A DNA stretch of 64,000 nt from an uncultured Fodinibius sp. (GCA_913056235.1 CAJXMW010000001.1:1302001-1366000), one strand, 5' to 3'; shown: positions 26,482-35,953, numbered from the stretch's first letter. The notes: generated by a model from the sequence alone, not told the origin. Numbers and translations are program-made.

Positions 26482-27705
26482 CTAATGATTTTTTTCTTGA
26501 TCTAACTTTTCAAAACTTTTTGCGAAATGCGGACCAATTTCATTAATAATACTTTCAAGTTTTCCTCCTACCTCAAAGAATTTATTAATCCTATTTCGAA
26601 TTTGTTCAAAATTTAAATCTGAAATTTCTTTTTCGGAGAGGATTTCGTGTGAAAAAATTTGGCTGTGATTTTCTGCTGTGCTATTGCCATCTACTACCGA
26701 AGAGCCTTTGTAATTATTGGCTGTTTTAAGCAGTTGATTCCTCATTGAATCAGGACCAGGTCCGATAACCAGACATAACCTGAGCGGCTTGGAAGCCCTA
26801 TTCTTGAATTCAAATAAGAGAATTTTTCCATACTCTCCCCAATCATTTTCAACAGATTGAGAATCATACTCATCCCAGCTTTCCAAGGAAAAGCGAATGA
26901 GGCTTTTTGTAAATTTATCAGGCACGATATTTTTTTGAGTATTCTTTATCTTTTCTTGAAGTAACTCAGATATTTCAGATCTCAGATCAGGTTTATTTTC
27001 ATAAATCAAATCGATTGCATCACCATGTTCACGATATATTTTTCGACAGAGTTCTTTTATGGTTGAGTCTTCCAAGATATGCCTCCGTAGTATTTCATTA
27101 TAATGTTTGAGTAAGTTTAAGACTTCATCTGAAACTATAGACTTTTTAAGATCAATAATTTTTTCAAATATACTTTGAATCTCTTTATATGAGTATGCTA
27201 TCCAATCACAATTAGATTCGCTGGGTTCTCGACCTTCTGGAGTTAGAAAGATTTTTAAGTGGGTATAATCTTTAAATGAGTCTTCTAACTCTTGGCTATA
27301 TGTTGCAAGTTGTCCATCACCTTCCGAAGCATCTATTTTATTCTCAAAAGCAATAACATTTTCTTGATCCCAGTCAATTATTAAAATGTCAATATTTCTC
27401 CACTCTCTCCTGACTTCTAATTTATCTGCATTAATGGTATCAATATCAATAGGACTAATGATCGTACTGTGATCAAGTTTATAAGTAATATCTTTCAGTA
27501 TTTTTTTACTTACGATATCATGTAATCCATGGTTATTTGAGGGATCCATAAGAAAAGCGAGAAAATCTGAATGACGTAATTCATATCGTACATTACCAAT
27601 AGCTTCAAAAATGTTAAAGTTGGAAATTTTGCTTTCCAGTATTTCCAAGTCCTCGTTATCTACAACAAACTCTTCTAATATTTTTTGTTGGTTCTCTTTG
27701 CCCAT
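26482..27705 (-). CDS. PD-(D/E)XK nuclease-family protein (PDDEXK_4 type)
   Basis: A 407-residue protein. The N-terminal third has the PDDEXK_4 pattern: 'YELRHSDFLAFLMDPSNNHG', then 'RNIDILIIDWDQENVIAFENKID', where the Asp and E-x-K form the nuclease core, and 'QLATYSQELE'. The C-terminal half resembles the conserved region of the same family. Likely a DNase in defence, but no partner is certain. It converges with the SbcC-like gene and lies upstream of nothing obvious on its strand. A second family member, only distantly similar, is at 33586. Confidence 0.75.
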   Translation of the reverse strand: MGKENQQKILEEFVVDNEDLEILESKISNFNIFEAIGNVRYELRHSDFLAFLMDPSNNHGLHDIVSKKILKDITYKLDHSTIISPIDIDTINADKLEVRREWRNIDILIIDWDQENVIAFENKIDASEGDGQLATYSQELEDSFKDYTHLKIFLTPEGREPSESNCDWIAYSYKEIQSIFEKIIDLKKSIVSDEVLNLLKHYNEILRRHILEDSTIKELCRKIYREHGDAIDLIYENKPDLRSEISELLQEKIKNTQKNIVPDKFTKSLIRFSLESWDEYDSQSVENDWGEYGKILLFEFKNRASKPLRLCLVIGPGPDSMRNQLLKTANNYKGSSVVDGNSTAENHSQIFSHEILSEKEISDLNFEQIRNRINKFFEVGGKLESIINEIGPHFAKSFEKLDQEKNH

Positions 27706-27749
27706 GCCAAGATTTTTTGAGAGTTAAATAGAAATTGATAATAGTCTTA

Positions 27750-28340
27750 TTAAATCCAATTATACCAAACTCGCTGATTAATAAAAGGCACATCATTCAT
27801 CTCGCAGACATCCATGGTATGTCCTGTACCACCCGACTGGGGATTGTTTAGATCATCATAAAAGATGCCAAAATCAATCGGTGCAATGCCAGAATTTGTG
27901 CCAATTACTTTAACCGTATCTCGAATGATATAGGCTGCTTTAATGGCATATCGGCTACGCATGCCATCCACATATTTTTCAACCAAGTTCTTCGTCTTTT
28001 TGCGAGATTTAGATTGGTACACGACTTTCGGCTCTTCAGTCAAGTCAATATCATCCAGGGAATTTGTCGTTCCGGCCTTATTTGTTGTTTTACGGTGACC
28101 GCTGTAGGGCGTGATGACTTCCAGCCGATCACTATTAATATTGGCAACTCCAGTGGAAAAATGAAGGTCCGACCCATCCGCATTACCACTGCGAAATGTA
28201 ATATACTTTGTTTCCCGGGCCAGCTTTTCCCCCAGTTGTACTAATTTATCTTGGTCCGCCTCTTTCACATCTCGCTTGCCTTCTAGTAAGACAATGTTAC
28301 CCGGCCTGTCATACTGATCTTTGAACTCCTCAAACGTCAT
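27750..28340 (-). CDS. SLOG/DprA-like Rossmannoid protein
   Basis: A protein of about 196 residues; the ATG at 28340 is preferred over a TTG two codons earlier. The pattern 'GNIVLLEGKR', 'FRSGNADGSDLHFSTGVA' and 'LEVITPYSGHR' resembles the nucleotide-binding SLOG superfamily (DprA/LOG/YspA). 'GIAPIDFGIFYDDLNN' and 'SGGTGHTMDVCE' complete the Rossmannoid core. SLOG proteins bind nucleotides or nucleic acids and are common as ligand sensors or effectors in conflict systems. The molecular function here is unknown. It lies 44 bases from the PD-(D/E)XK gene on the same strand, so the two may be cotranscribed. Confidence 0.6.
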   Translation of the reverse strand: MTFEEFKDQYDRPGNIVLLEGKRDVKEADQDKLVQLGEKLARETKYITFRSGNADGSDLHFSTGVANINSDRLEVITPYSGHRKTTNKAGTTNSLDDIDLTEEPKVVYQSKSRKKTKNLVEKYVDGMRSRYAIKAAYIIRDTVKVIGTNSGIAPIDFGIFYDDLNNPQSGGTGHTMDVCEMNDVPFINQRVWYNWI

Positions 28341-28433
28341 AAACAAATACTTTTAAACCGTGATAATTTTCACAACTTCAATAATATAACATCGAGTATG
28401 TCAACATAATGACATACTCAATTTTAATGAACA

Positions 28434-28586
28434 TCAGTTACCATAGTTATTTAACAGTTTTATCCATTTCGCCTTAGATAATTTGCGAGTCCCTTGCTTA
28501 TTTTTAACGCGTTCCTTTTCCTCATCAGAAATGGCAGTTTTCTTATTACCCTCTGGTATTCTTTCCTCGTCCTCTCTTTTCCTCAT
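28434..28586 (-). CDS. Small basic protein (50 residues)
   Basis: A 50-codon frame with ATG at 28586 and TGA at 28434, strongly charged, ending 'LSKAKWIKLLNNYGN'. It fits the 260-bp space between the SLOG-like gene and the gene at 28610 on the same strand. Amino-acid composition looks protein-like, but nothing else supports it. Confidence 0.4.
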   Translation of the reverse strand: MRKREDEERIPEGNKKTAISDEEKERVKNKQGTRKLSKAKWIKLLNNYGN

Positions 28587-28609
28587 AAATATCAACTACA
28601 TTAAATTAT

Positions 28610-29068
28610 TTAGTTACTTGGACGAACTAACCCCTCGGTATTTAGCAAATCGTCACTAATTTTATCACAAAGTCCAATCAACATACTTTCCTGCATGGGT
28701 AACGGCGTTTCTGCAAACTCCTCCCAAATTCCTTTTTGGCCGGATTCCCAGAGATCAACCCATAAATAAACCTTATCGTTAAGTTTAGGTTTATCAGTGG
28801 GGAAATCCGTAAATAGCTCTTTTGCCCAGTCTTTGTAAGACGTTCGCTTTTTATCCTTAGGGAAATTCTCAATCACAGCTGAACTCAGTCCACCAATGTG
28901 ATAATATTCGCCATCATCCCAGCGAGGAATATTGGATCCTGATGATCCGGCAATAACAGTTCGATACCTCTTAAAGCTGATTGAATTTCGGCTTTCAAAT
29001 GGCCCATAATTATGAAGTATTGCTTGTTTGAAATAAACGCTATCAGATTTATAGGTAGACATACTCAT
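28610..29068 (-). CDS. Hypothetical protein, AAA-ATPase-like N-terminus
   Basis: A 152-residue protein. The first 45 residues read like the start of a RecF/SMC-type ATPase ('FKQAILHNYGPFESRNSISF', 'RTVIAGSSGSN'), but the P-loop lysine (GKS/T) is missing, and the rest ('YHIGGLSSAVIENFPKDK', 'YLWVDLWESGQKG') is not ATPase-like. It may be a decayed or recombined gene or an unrelated family. It is 12 bases from the DUF2779 gene on the same strand. Confidence 0.5.
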   Translation of the reverse strand: MSMSTYKSDSVYFKQAILHNYGPFESRNSISFKRYRTVIAGSSGSNIPRWDDGEYYHIGGLSSAVIENFPKDKKRTSYKDWAKELFTDFPTDKPKLNDKVYLWVDLWESGQKGIWEEFAETPLPMQESMLIGLCDKISDDLLNTEGLVRPSN

Positions 29069-29080
29069 CTATGATAAAAT

Positions 29081-31009
29081 TTAATGGTCTTTCAAATACG
29101 CCCAATGCTGGTGAATCATCACCATCGCCAGGGTATCTAGCTCGCAGTATTTAAGCAGTGCCTGAGAGGTCGCTTCTCGTTCTTCTGGAGTTAAGTCGTC
29201 AAACTGCATGCGACTCCACGCCATCATGGCCGTACCGCCTTCAGCAATCGTTTCTTCAGCCGTTTCGTAATCGGGAATACCGTGCCCGATGGGATCTAAT
29301 AGCTTGTATGGGCTGAGGACTTGGCCTGTGTTCTCATCTTTTTGATAGAGCACTTTTTCTTTAATGCTGCGTCCGCTGTACGGTTGCGAATAGATTTCTT
29401 TTAACCTTGGACTCTCGTTCAGTACGGCCGGCAGCACGTCTTTAATGCTATTGGAGCCTTTCATATAGGGAGAGTAGTAATAGTTGACCACCATCCGCTG
29501 CTGGTCGACCATCTCACGTTCACCTCCCTTGGTGATGGTTTTAATCCACTCGATCAGCTCAGCCGCATCATTCGGCTGACGTTCTTCTAACAGGTCAATT
29601 ACATCGTTCAATACGGTGTTTTCAAAGTGGTGATACATGAATACGCTGCCATCGTCATTTTCCAGGCATTTTTTTAGCTGTCGTACAAAATCAAAGCAGG
29701 GGAACTTGCCCGGCTGATTTTCTATCCATTCCGCTGAGTGTTCAAGGGTCCCATCCTCATAAATAGTGTGGCAGGAGAACTGAAAAGGGGTTTTCTTGTA
29801 GGGCTTTTGTCCCTTGTGAAAGGGAATAGCCGGTGTTACGGCCTCAAAGTCAATAAAGTGCAGGGGATAGTTCCATGTGTCCATCTCCTGAAAGAGTCCA
29901 GCAAGAACGGCTTCGTCTTGGGAGTGGTTGCCGGTAGCTTTCATAATCTGTACGGTTTGACGCTGGGCGTAACTCCACTCGGTTTGCTCATAAAGGGTAT
30001 CAGGATTAGCACGCAGCATGCCTGGGATGAGTTCTTCCATGTGATAGACGCCCTGGTCGAGATACCTGCTGGTCCGTCGGTCGTTCCAGATGTCGAAGAC
30101 ATGTGGTTTGGCCAATTCTTTATCGGACCACTGTTGGGCCTGTTTCCAACATTCAGCAAACCCGCTTTTCTGCCCGTCAGATAGTTTGTCCAGTGAAATA
30201 CGATATTCACAATTTTTGCACTTGTTGCCGGTGGTTACCGGATATTTCTTATCGACTTGCAAGTACTCGCTGAGCGTTTGAATCCACTGCTCGAAACCGG
30301 CCGCTTCCAACTCGTGCTCCGGTTCACGTCCGTTGCCGTTTAGGATCTGCTCGACATATTCACCAACATGTACTTTTCTGAGGATCTGATTGCCAATATT
30401 TTCTTTGCTCACCCCTTCTTTTACCTGGACCTTACTACGCCCATTTTCCTCTGTGATCTTAAAGTATTGATGTAGCCCATCCACCGTCGCTTTCTGTGAT
30501 TTGTCAATGAGCATCAGATATGGTTCAATCTGATAGTCAGGATACGCTCGTCGCGCCACCCACATTTGGAAAGCAACATCAAAAAGATATTCTTGCCAGT
30601 CGCTGTAAATATCGTCTTTGTTTTTGTAGGTGAACGACTCGTCCGGTTCCCAGGACTTCGACTTCACTTCAATCAGATCAAGTCGGTTACCTTTCTTTCG
30701 AAGTACATCCACCAACACAAAACATTGCTCATGCTGGATGGCTGCTTCATAGATCGTAACATCATCTTGTTGGAGCAAGGCATTGGTTTCGCTCAGCGAT
30801 TTTGATTTCTCTTGGGTCATCGGGATATCATGTCCACCTGGAAAATAGAGCTTGGCCAGTTCGCCGACTTGTAGCCCGCCCTCGGCCAGCGCCTGCATAA
30901 AGTCGTTATCTTCTAAGGTGCTTTTGTACTCATCATGTTGCTTATAGTAGAGTTTGGTAGGGCAATCAAGCGCTCGGACGAATTTTGATTTCGTGAGGTA
31001 TTGGGACAT
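29081..31009 (-). CDS. DUF2779-domain protein, predicted nuclease
   Basis: A protein of about 642 residues, ATG at 31009; the frame extends to 31099. The N-terminus 'YLTKSKFVRALDCPTKLYY' is the Cas4/RecB-like start of DUF2779 proteins, and 'LDLIEVKSKSWEPDE' supplies a plausible E-x-K site. Cysteines in 'GNKCKNCEYR' and 'AECWKQ' could bind an iron-sulfur cluster. The C-terminal part has 'PLHFIDFEAVTPAIPF', an RNase H/DnaQ-like D-x-E. Such proteins are predicted DNA-processing nucleases of unknown role, frequent in mobile islands. G+C is higher than in the BREX genes, suggesting a separate origin. Confidence 0.75.
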   Translation of the reverse strand: MSQYLTKSKFVRALDCPTKLYYKQHDEYKSTLEDNDFMQALAEGGLQVGELAKLYFPGGHDIPMTQEKSKSLSETNALLQQDDVTIYEAAIQHEQCFVLVDVLRKKGNRLDLIEVKSKSWEPDESFTYKNKDDIYSDWQEYLFDVAFQMWVARRAYPDYQIEPYLMLIDKSQKATVDGLHQYFKITEENGRSKVQVKEGVSKENIGNQILRKVHVGEYVEQILNGNGREPEHELEAAGFEQWIQTLSEYLQVDKKYPVTTGNKCKNCEYRISLDKLSDGQKSGFAECWKQAQQWSDKELAKPHVFDIWNDRRTSRYLDQGVYHMEELIPGMLRANPDTLYEQTEWSYAQRQTVQIMKATGNHSQDEAVLAGLFQEMDTWNYPLHFIDFEAVTPAIPFHKGQKPYKKTPFQFSCHTIYEDGTLEHSAEWIENQPGKFPCFDFVRQLKKCLENDDGSVFMYHHFENTVLNDVIDLLEERQPNDAAELIEWIKTITKGGEREMVDQQRMVVNYYYSPYMKGSNSIKDVLPAVLNESPRLKEIYSQPYSGRSIKEKVLYQKDENTGQVLSPYKLLDPIGHGIPDYETAEETIAEGGTAMMAWSRMQFDDLTPEEREATSQALLKYCELDTLAMVMIHQHWAYLKDH

Positions 31010-31152
31010 AAAAAAGGATGTTGATGAATACTCTGTTTTGGACGCTCTCAAGTAATAAACGTATGCTATCCTATTTATACAAATGTGAGCTGACACCACG
31101 GTGTCAGGTATATTTTTATTTTGTTACTGAATAGCAATAAAAGACACAGATT

Positions 31153-31377
31153 ATGTCAAGCAGAACAAGGAGAGAACACACGAAGAAGCTGAAATCAAAG
31201 ATTCCTACCGCAACGTTGAAAGAGTTGATGGATCGTGGAATGCGGCCGGAGGGATTTTATCTGTTTTCCCGTAGGGAGATGAAAGAATACAACCGGAAGA
31301 AAAACAAAAAGCGGCGCGAAGCTTTTAAGAAGCGTTTAGCAAAGTATAGTTTTATTGATGAGGATAAGTGGTGGTAG
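31153..31377 (+). CDS. Small basic hypothetical protein
   Basis: A 74-residue, strongly basic protein, divergent from the DUF2779 gene. The C-terminal half is a continuous Lys/Arg-rich helix ('EYNRKKNKKRREAFKKRL') ending in 'FIDEDKWW'. This suggests nucleic-acid binding. No family is recognised. Confidence 0.5.
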   Translation: MSSRTRREHTKKLKSKIPTATLKELMDRGMRPEGFYLFSRREMKEYNRKKNKKRREAFKKRLAKYSFIDEDKWW

Positions 31378-31394
31378 GAATGCTTTCAATGAAT

Positions 31395-32366
31395 TTAGCT
31401 TTGACCATTATTTAGTTTTTGTGGTTTCAAAACCTCCACCTGATTACCATAACTCCTAATGAGCGCTCGGAGCTCGTAATTAATTCGCAGGTATAATTTC
31501 ACAGTAATAGATTCCTCATCCTCATCTATCACTTCCTGAGATTCATGTATTGGTTTGGATAAAATATATTCCGATTGCGGATAGTAGAACTTGAGTATGA
31601 TCTCCTGCGGTTCGCCCACCAATCGGCTTACTCCGATGGTATGTTTGAATATTTCTTCCCGATTTCCTTTAAAGTATTTATAGTCTGCTTTTTTAGCAGC
31701 TTCAAGTCCCTGAATGCGATCTAAGCTAAAAATACGTTCCTCTTCTGATCGTTCATCATAGCCGTAAACGTACCAGCGATCTTCATACTCTTTGAGTAAA
31801 TATGGATGCAGTTTCCTCTTGATTGCTTTATTCTTGCCAATTGTTCGATGGCTAATAACCACTACATTTCGCAGTTGAATCGCATCTACGAGGGGTTCAA
31901 TCCATTCTAGACCTTCTACCTCGACGGGCCGTTCAAACTGAATGTATTTGGACAAATCATTTTGGAGTTGGGTTTCTACCCTAGAAAACGTAAGTGCCCG
32001 TTCCACAAAGTTTTTAAACCGGTTAAGATACGGAAGCGCTCCACTTTGGTTTAGCAGGGTCAGGGCAAACTCCGCTGCCTCTTTTTCCTCATAGTCGACC
32101 GGAAATTTCTTAATGGTGTATTCGGGATCGCTATAATAGTACCCATTGTGCGATCGAGAATATTTAATCGGAGCATAAAATTCGAGTTTAGCTGACTTTT
32201 TCATATCCCTGATATCTTTTTGGAGTGTTTCTTTTGATATCCGTTGATCCAGAATTCGCTCGATTTCATCCATCAGCTTCTGGGAGGAAGGGTATTTCAT
32301 CGATCGCTTGGTTAGGCACTCATCGATGATCTGGTATCGTAGATATGCATTTTTGTTTATTGCCAT
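31395..32366 (-). CDS. WYL-domain transcriptional regulator
   Basis: A protein of about 323 residues; ATG at 32366. The N-terminus (about 5-75) is a winged HTH, with 'ISKETLQKDIRDMKKS'. Residues about 155-225 form a WYL domain with 'VISHRTIGKNKAIKRKLHPY' and 'LKEYEDRWYVYGYDERSE', followed by a WCX-type extension. WYL regulators sense nucleic-acid or nucleotide ligands and repress defence genes, including in BREX and CBASS loci. It is divergent from the AAA+/nuclease pair at 32452-34569, only 85 bases away, so it most likely controls that pair. Confidence 0.82.
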   Translation of the reverse strand: MAINKNAYLRYQIIDECLTKRSMKYPSSQKLMDEIERILDQRISKETLQKDIRDMKKSAKLEFYAPIKYSRSHNGYYYSDPEYTIKKFPVDYEEKEAAEFALTLLNQSGALPYLNRFKNFVERALTFSRVETQLQNDLSKYIQFERPVEVEGLEWIEPLVDAIQLRNVVVISHRTIGKNKAIKRKLHPYLLKEYEDRWYVYGYDERSEEERIFSLDRIQGLEAAKKADYKYFKGNREEIFKHTIGVSRLVGEPQEIILKFYYPQSEYILSKPIHESQEVIDEDEESITVKLYLRINYELRALIRSYGNQVEVLKPQKLNNGQS

Positions 32367-32451
32367 AAGAAAATTATTAAACCGTATATACAATACGGTT
32401 TACATATTTAGATTTCAAATCTGAACAAACATGAACGAAATAGTTTAGGCA

Positions 32452-33522
32452 ATGGATAAACAGTTTGCTTTTAAAGTTGTAGAACGACGCTATGGATTTC
32501 CTGGACAATATCACTTTCTAAACACAGGAAAGATTCCAGACAAAGTTGAGATTTCTGATATTGGAAGAGCTGAATGGGAAGAGTTTTTTTACTACCTGCA
32601 AAATAGTTTTAATTGGCAGCCGGATAATGAAATACGACTTGAAAATCACAAAGCGGATGGAGAGACTCATATTACAAGGTGCATACATCTTGATGATAGC
32701 ATTACGGTTAGTTATTTCAGAGGAAGGATTAGCTTGAGTTTTGACAGGAGTAGCCCCCAAGAGGCCGTAGACAAATTAAAGAGCCGGCTCAAGCAGATTA
32801 ATCCTGACATCAGTTCCCAAGGTATTGGGATTATTAGGGATGGAGGCGGATATCTTGAGGTTAAAAATTTCAAGTACTCTTTACCGGAACAGTCAGTGAT
32901 TGGTTATCTGAATGAAAATACCCAGGAGTTTCATCGATCTATGATAAAACAGTTAGATGCACAAGATGGCAGTGGCTTATATTTGCTGTTTGGAAAACCG
33001 GGAACAGGCAAAACCAGTTTTATTAAAGATGTGCTCAATAAAATTTCAAAGAAAGCCCTCTTTATTTCTCCTTGCTTTACCGAAGAGCTGACATCGCCAA
33101 GTCTCATATCTCTTCTTATGGATTACCCCGACTCGATTCTCGTCATCGAAGATGCCGAGACGGTACTTATGGAGCGAAAGGCCGATAATTCTAGTGCCGT
33201 ATCTAATCTACTTAATCTAACCGATGGATTCTTGGCTGACTTTCTGAATCTAAAAATTATCTGCACCTTCAATACCGAACTCAATTCTATTGACGATGCC
33301 TTATTGAGGGAAGGTAGATTGCAAGGCATGCATGAGTTTACCAAGTTTGATCCAGAAAGGGCGCAACAAATAGCAAATGTTTTAGATCGAGATATTCAAG
33401 CTGACCGTCCGATGACATTGGCTGAAATTTGTGGTTCGGAAATAGATTCAATGGAATATAAACCGAAAAATATTGGGTTTAGTAATGGCTTTGATGATAT
33501 AGAACCTCCATTTAGAAATTAA
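32452..33522 (+). CDS. AAA+ ATPase
   Basis: A 356-residue protein. The first 150 residues are an unrecognised domain. The AAA+ module has Walker A 'FGKPGTGKTSF' near 180-190, Walker B 'SILVIEDAETVL' near 228-238, a sensor-1-like 'KIICTFNTELN' and the arginine finger region 'DDALLREGRLQG'. This is close to the classical AAA group (Bcs1/FtsH/26S type). It starts 85 bases from the divergent WYL regulator and is followed 63 bases later by a PD-(D/E)XK nuclease, which suggests a regulated ATPase-nuclease defence pair. Confidence 0.8.
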   Translation: MDKQFAFKVVERRYGFPGQYHFLNTGKIPDKVEISDIGRAEWEEFFYYLQNSFNWQPDNEIRLENHKADGETHITRCIHLDDSITVSYFRGRISLSFDRSSPQEAVDKLKSRLKQINPDISSQGIGIIRDGGGYLEVKNFKYSLPEQSVIGYLNENTQEFHRSMIKQLDAQDGSGLYLLFGKPGTGKTSFIKDVLNKISKKALFISPCFTEELTSPSLISLLMDYPDSILVIEDAETVLMERKADNSSAVSNLLNLTDGFLADFLNLKIICTFNTELNSIDDALLREGRLQGMHEFTKFDPERAQQIANVLDRDIQADRPMTLAEICGSEIDSMEYKPKNIGFSNGFDDIEPPFRN

Positions 33523-33585
33523 TAAAAGCACAAAATTTTGTTTCAATTGAGCCCATAGACTAGTTAGTTTTAAAACTCATTCATT

Positions 33586-34569
33586 ATGAGTAATAAACAA
33601 ATGCAATCACCTAACATATTTAGTTATGCTCCCAGTGAATTAACCCAAGATGCTTTTATTTGTTGGCTTGCCAAATGGGCAGATCCAAAATATCAGAACT
33701 ATAATCCGAAACTTCATAATATCGGAGTACTCTTTTTAAAACGAATGCTTGCCAAGCATGATATAAGCCTGAATGGAGATGTTCCCAAGTCGGTAATTAA
33801 AAAGCAGCATCACAATATCGATGTTGTAATTGACTTAGAAGATCAAATTTTATTAATCGAGGATAAGGTTTTTAGTAAACAACATTCGGATCAACTACAG
33901 CGCTACAAGGAGAAGCTGGAAGAAGAATATAATGATAAGCAAGTTTTACCCATTTACTTCCAAACGGGTAGCCAGAGTAATTATGAGGCCGTTATAGAAA
34001 AAGGATACAAGCTATTTTTGAGAGAAGATTTTCTGAGTGTATTGGAGCAAGGAATTTCGAATAATATAGGCAATGAGGTCTTTAAAAGTTTCTACAAACA
34101 CCTAAAGAGAATTGATGAAAGATTTAAAAGTTTCCAAAACAAACCAGTTGGTAATTGGGATTGGGATGGGTGGAAAGGATTTTACGCCGTCTTAAAAGAC
34201 AATATAGAGGAAGGAGGATGGGGATATGTTGCTAATCCCTCCGGTGGCTTTATGGGTTACTGGTGGAATTTTAATGACCAGGATGAATGTACAGTGTATC
34301 TCCAGCTAGAAGATGACAAACTATGTTTTAAGGTATCGGTAGATAAAGAAAGTAACTACAGTGAGATTCGCAATAAATGGTATAGAAAGGTTATTGAGGC
34401 AAGTAAGTCAACAGACTTAAATATCAGAAAACCTGCAAGGTTCGGCCACGGGAAACAAATGACGGTGGCTGTCTTAGATAAGGACTATAGAAAAACGGAT
34501 TCAAATGGGATACTGGATCTCGAAGAAACTATTAATATCTTAAAAGAAGCAGGCAAAATTTTGCGATAG
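33586..34569 (+). CDS. PD-(D/E)XK nuclease-family protein (PDDEXK_4 type)
   Basis: A 327-residue protein. 'PSELTQDAFICWLAKWADP' is the N-terminal signature of PDDEXK_4 proteins. 'HHNIDVVIDLEDQILLIEDKV' gives the Asp and E-x-K of the nuclease core, and 'HSDQLQRYKEKLEEEY' the following helix. It follows the AAA+ gene on the same strand. It may cut invader DNA under control of that ATPase; this is inferred from gene order. Confidence 0.75.
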   Translation: MSNKQMQSPNIFSYAPSELTQDAFICWLAKWADPKYQNYNPKLHNIGVLFLKRMLAKHDISLNGDVPKSVIKKQHHNIDVVIDLEDQILLIEDKVFSKQHSDQLQRYKEKLEEEYNDKQVLPIYFQTGSQSNYEAVIEKGYKLFLREDFLSVLEQGISNNIGNEVFKSFYKHLKRIDERFKSFQNKPVGNWDWDGWKGFYAVLKDNIEEGGWGYVANPSGGFMGYWWNFNDQDECTVYLQLEDDKLCFKVSVDKESNYSEIRNKWYRKVIEASKSTDLNIRKPARFGHGKQMTVAVLDKDYRKTDSNGILDLEETINILKEAGKILR

Positions 34570-34855
34570 ATTAAAAAAGAAGGGAAAACAAACTTGATAG
34601 TCTAACTTTAATTTTTCCAGGTAGTGTCAACTAAACTCTGTCCGGGTTGTGTATTTTCGTGGATGTGGGGTGGGTTAAATCCAATGGTAATCGATCGCGA
34701 TATCGAGTGGCTAACTGCTGGACGGTTAATAATTATTTTTGTTACTGGGAAACCTTTTATTTCCTATTTTGTCCGATAAATGTCCGTTAAATCAAAAGCT
34801 TTTTTTAGAGTAAGTTCGCTTATTTTTTTAGCTTAAAATTATAAGCACTTCAGTT

Positions 34856-35953
34856 TCACGAGTTCTTTAAAATTTCATCGATAGTCCGGCTAATAGGATT
34901 TAGCCGTTTAGCATGATTTCGAGCCCATATAATCCAAGCTTTAAATTTGAGGTATTCTTCTTCCGTAAGCTCCAATTCGGATTTTTGCTTTTCGATTTCG
35001 GTGATAAAATCATAGATATATTGGGACTTAGTAAACGATTCGGCGCTATCCTCTAACGAATGTAGGCGATCCTGTTCTGCAGTTATTTGTTTATTCGCTT
35101 CTATATATAACTTGTGTCGACGCTCCCGCTCCTGGTGACGTGCTTCCATCTTATCAAGATGCTTTTTTCTTTCTTGGGCCACATGGAAAAACAAGGGAAA
35201 GAAATCATTGGTCTGATCTTCAAGCGTTTGTTTCTTGGTATCTTGAATGAGTTGGTGGGGTTCGCCCGAATGAAAAGTGGAAATCTCCAGCCGCAATTTC
35301 CCATCTGGGAAGTATTCATATTTGGGGTGTCTCCAGCTATACCCTCCGGACTCATCAGGAGGATTTGTTACTCGATAGCACTTTTCTCTAATTCGTAAAT
35401 ATAACTTCACCTTGTCTATAGAGACATATAGGTTTGAGCGTTTATAATTATATTCCGTTCCTATAATGAAATTTTGTCGTTCCAGTTCTCGAATAATAGC
35501 ATCCATTATTCGAAGAGCCCGTTTCAGATTATCTTGGGATACAGAAACATCCAAAAACCCTTCTCCTCTTGGTTCTAACCGTTTATATCGATCAACTTCC
35601 CGTTCTTTTAACTGATTATGCGTGGCTCTTACAATAGGATGTGGGTTTCTAAGATGTTTCTTCACAGTAATTTCTTTCACCTTTTTAGGTAGTAGTTCAT
35701 GTATATCACTGTTAATTAAATCCTTCTTTTTCAATGTATAGGATTCAGGTCCTTCTTTTGGTAGGGGTGGCTTTTTAACTTTTTTATTGTGCTTTAGTTT
35801 TTTCCAATAACCAAGGGGAGGAGTTGGAATATTCAGTTCATCACAAATTTTCGTTAAGTGGTAATATGTAATCCCAAGTTTTTTGGTGAGCTTTTTCTTG
35901 GGAACCGACCAGACTTCTTCGTAGAGGGATTTTCTTTGGAAGGTTATCTTCAT
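34856..35953 (-). CDS. Conserved hypothetical protein with HTH-like N-terminus
   Basis: A 365-residue protein. The N-terminal 60 residues ('RKSLYEEVWSVPKKKLTKKL', 'LTKICDELNIPTPPLGYW') form a helix-turn-helix-like module seen in many proteins of unknown function from mobile islands. The centre is beta-rich, and residues about 265-330 are a charged coiled coil ('HQERERRHKLYIEANKQ'). No catalytic motif is recognised. It stands alone on the minus strand. Confidence 0.6.
   Translation of the reverse strand: MKITFQRKSLYEEVWSVPKKKLTKKLGITYYHLTKICDELNIPTPPLGYWKKLKHNKKVKKPPLPKEGPESYTLKKKDLINSDIHELLPKKVKEITVKKHLRNPHPIVRATHNQLKEREVDRYKRLEPRGEGFLDVSVSQDNLKRALRIMDAIIRELERQNFIIGTEYNYKRSNLYVSIDKVKLYLRIREKCYRVTNPPDESGGYSWRHPKYEYFPDGKLRLEISTFHSGEPHQLIQDTKKQTLEDQTNDFFPLFFHVAQERKKHLDKMEARHQERERRHKLYIEANKQITAEQDRLHSLEDSAESFTKSQYIYDFITEIEKQKSELELTEEEYLKFKAWIIWARNHAKRLNPISRTIDEILKNS

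Noticed and set aside
34620-34700. Possible insertion sequence end (GTGTCAACTAAACTCTGTCC)
   Set aside because: It recalls transposon ends, but no transposase, inverted partner or target duplication is visible nearby.
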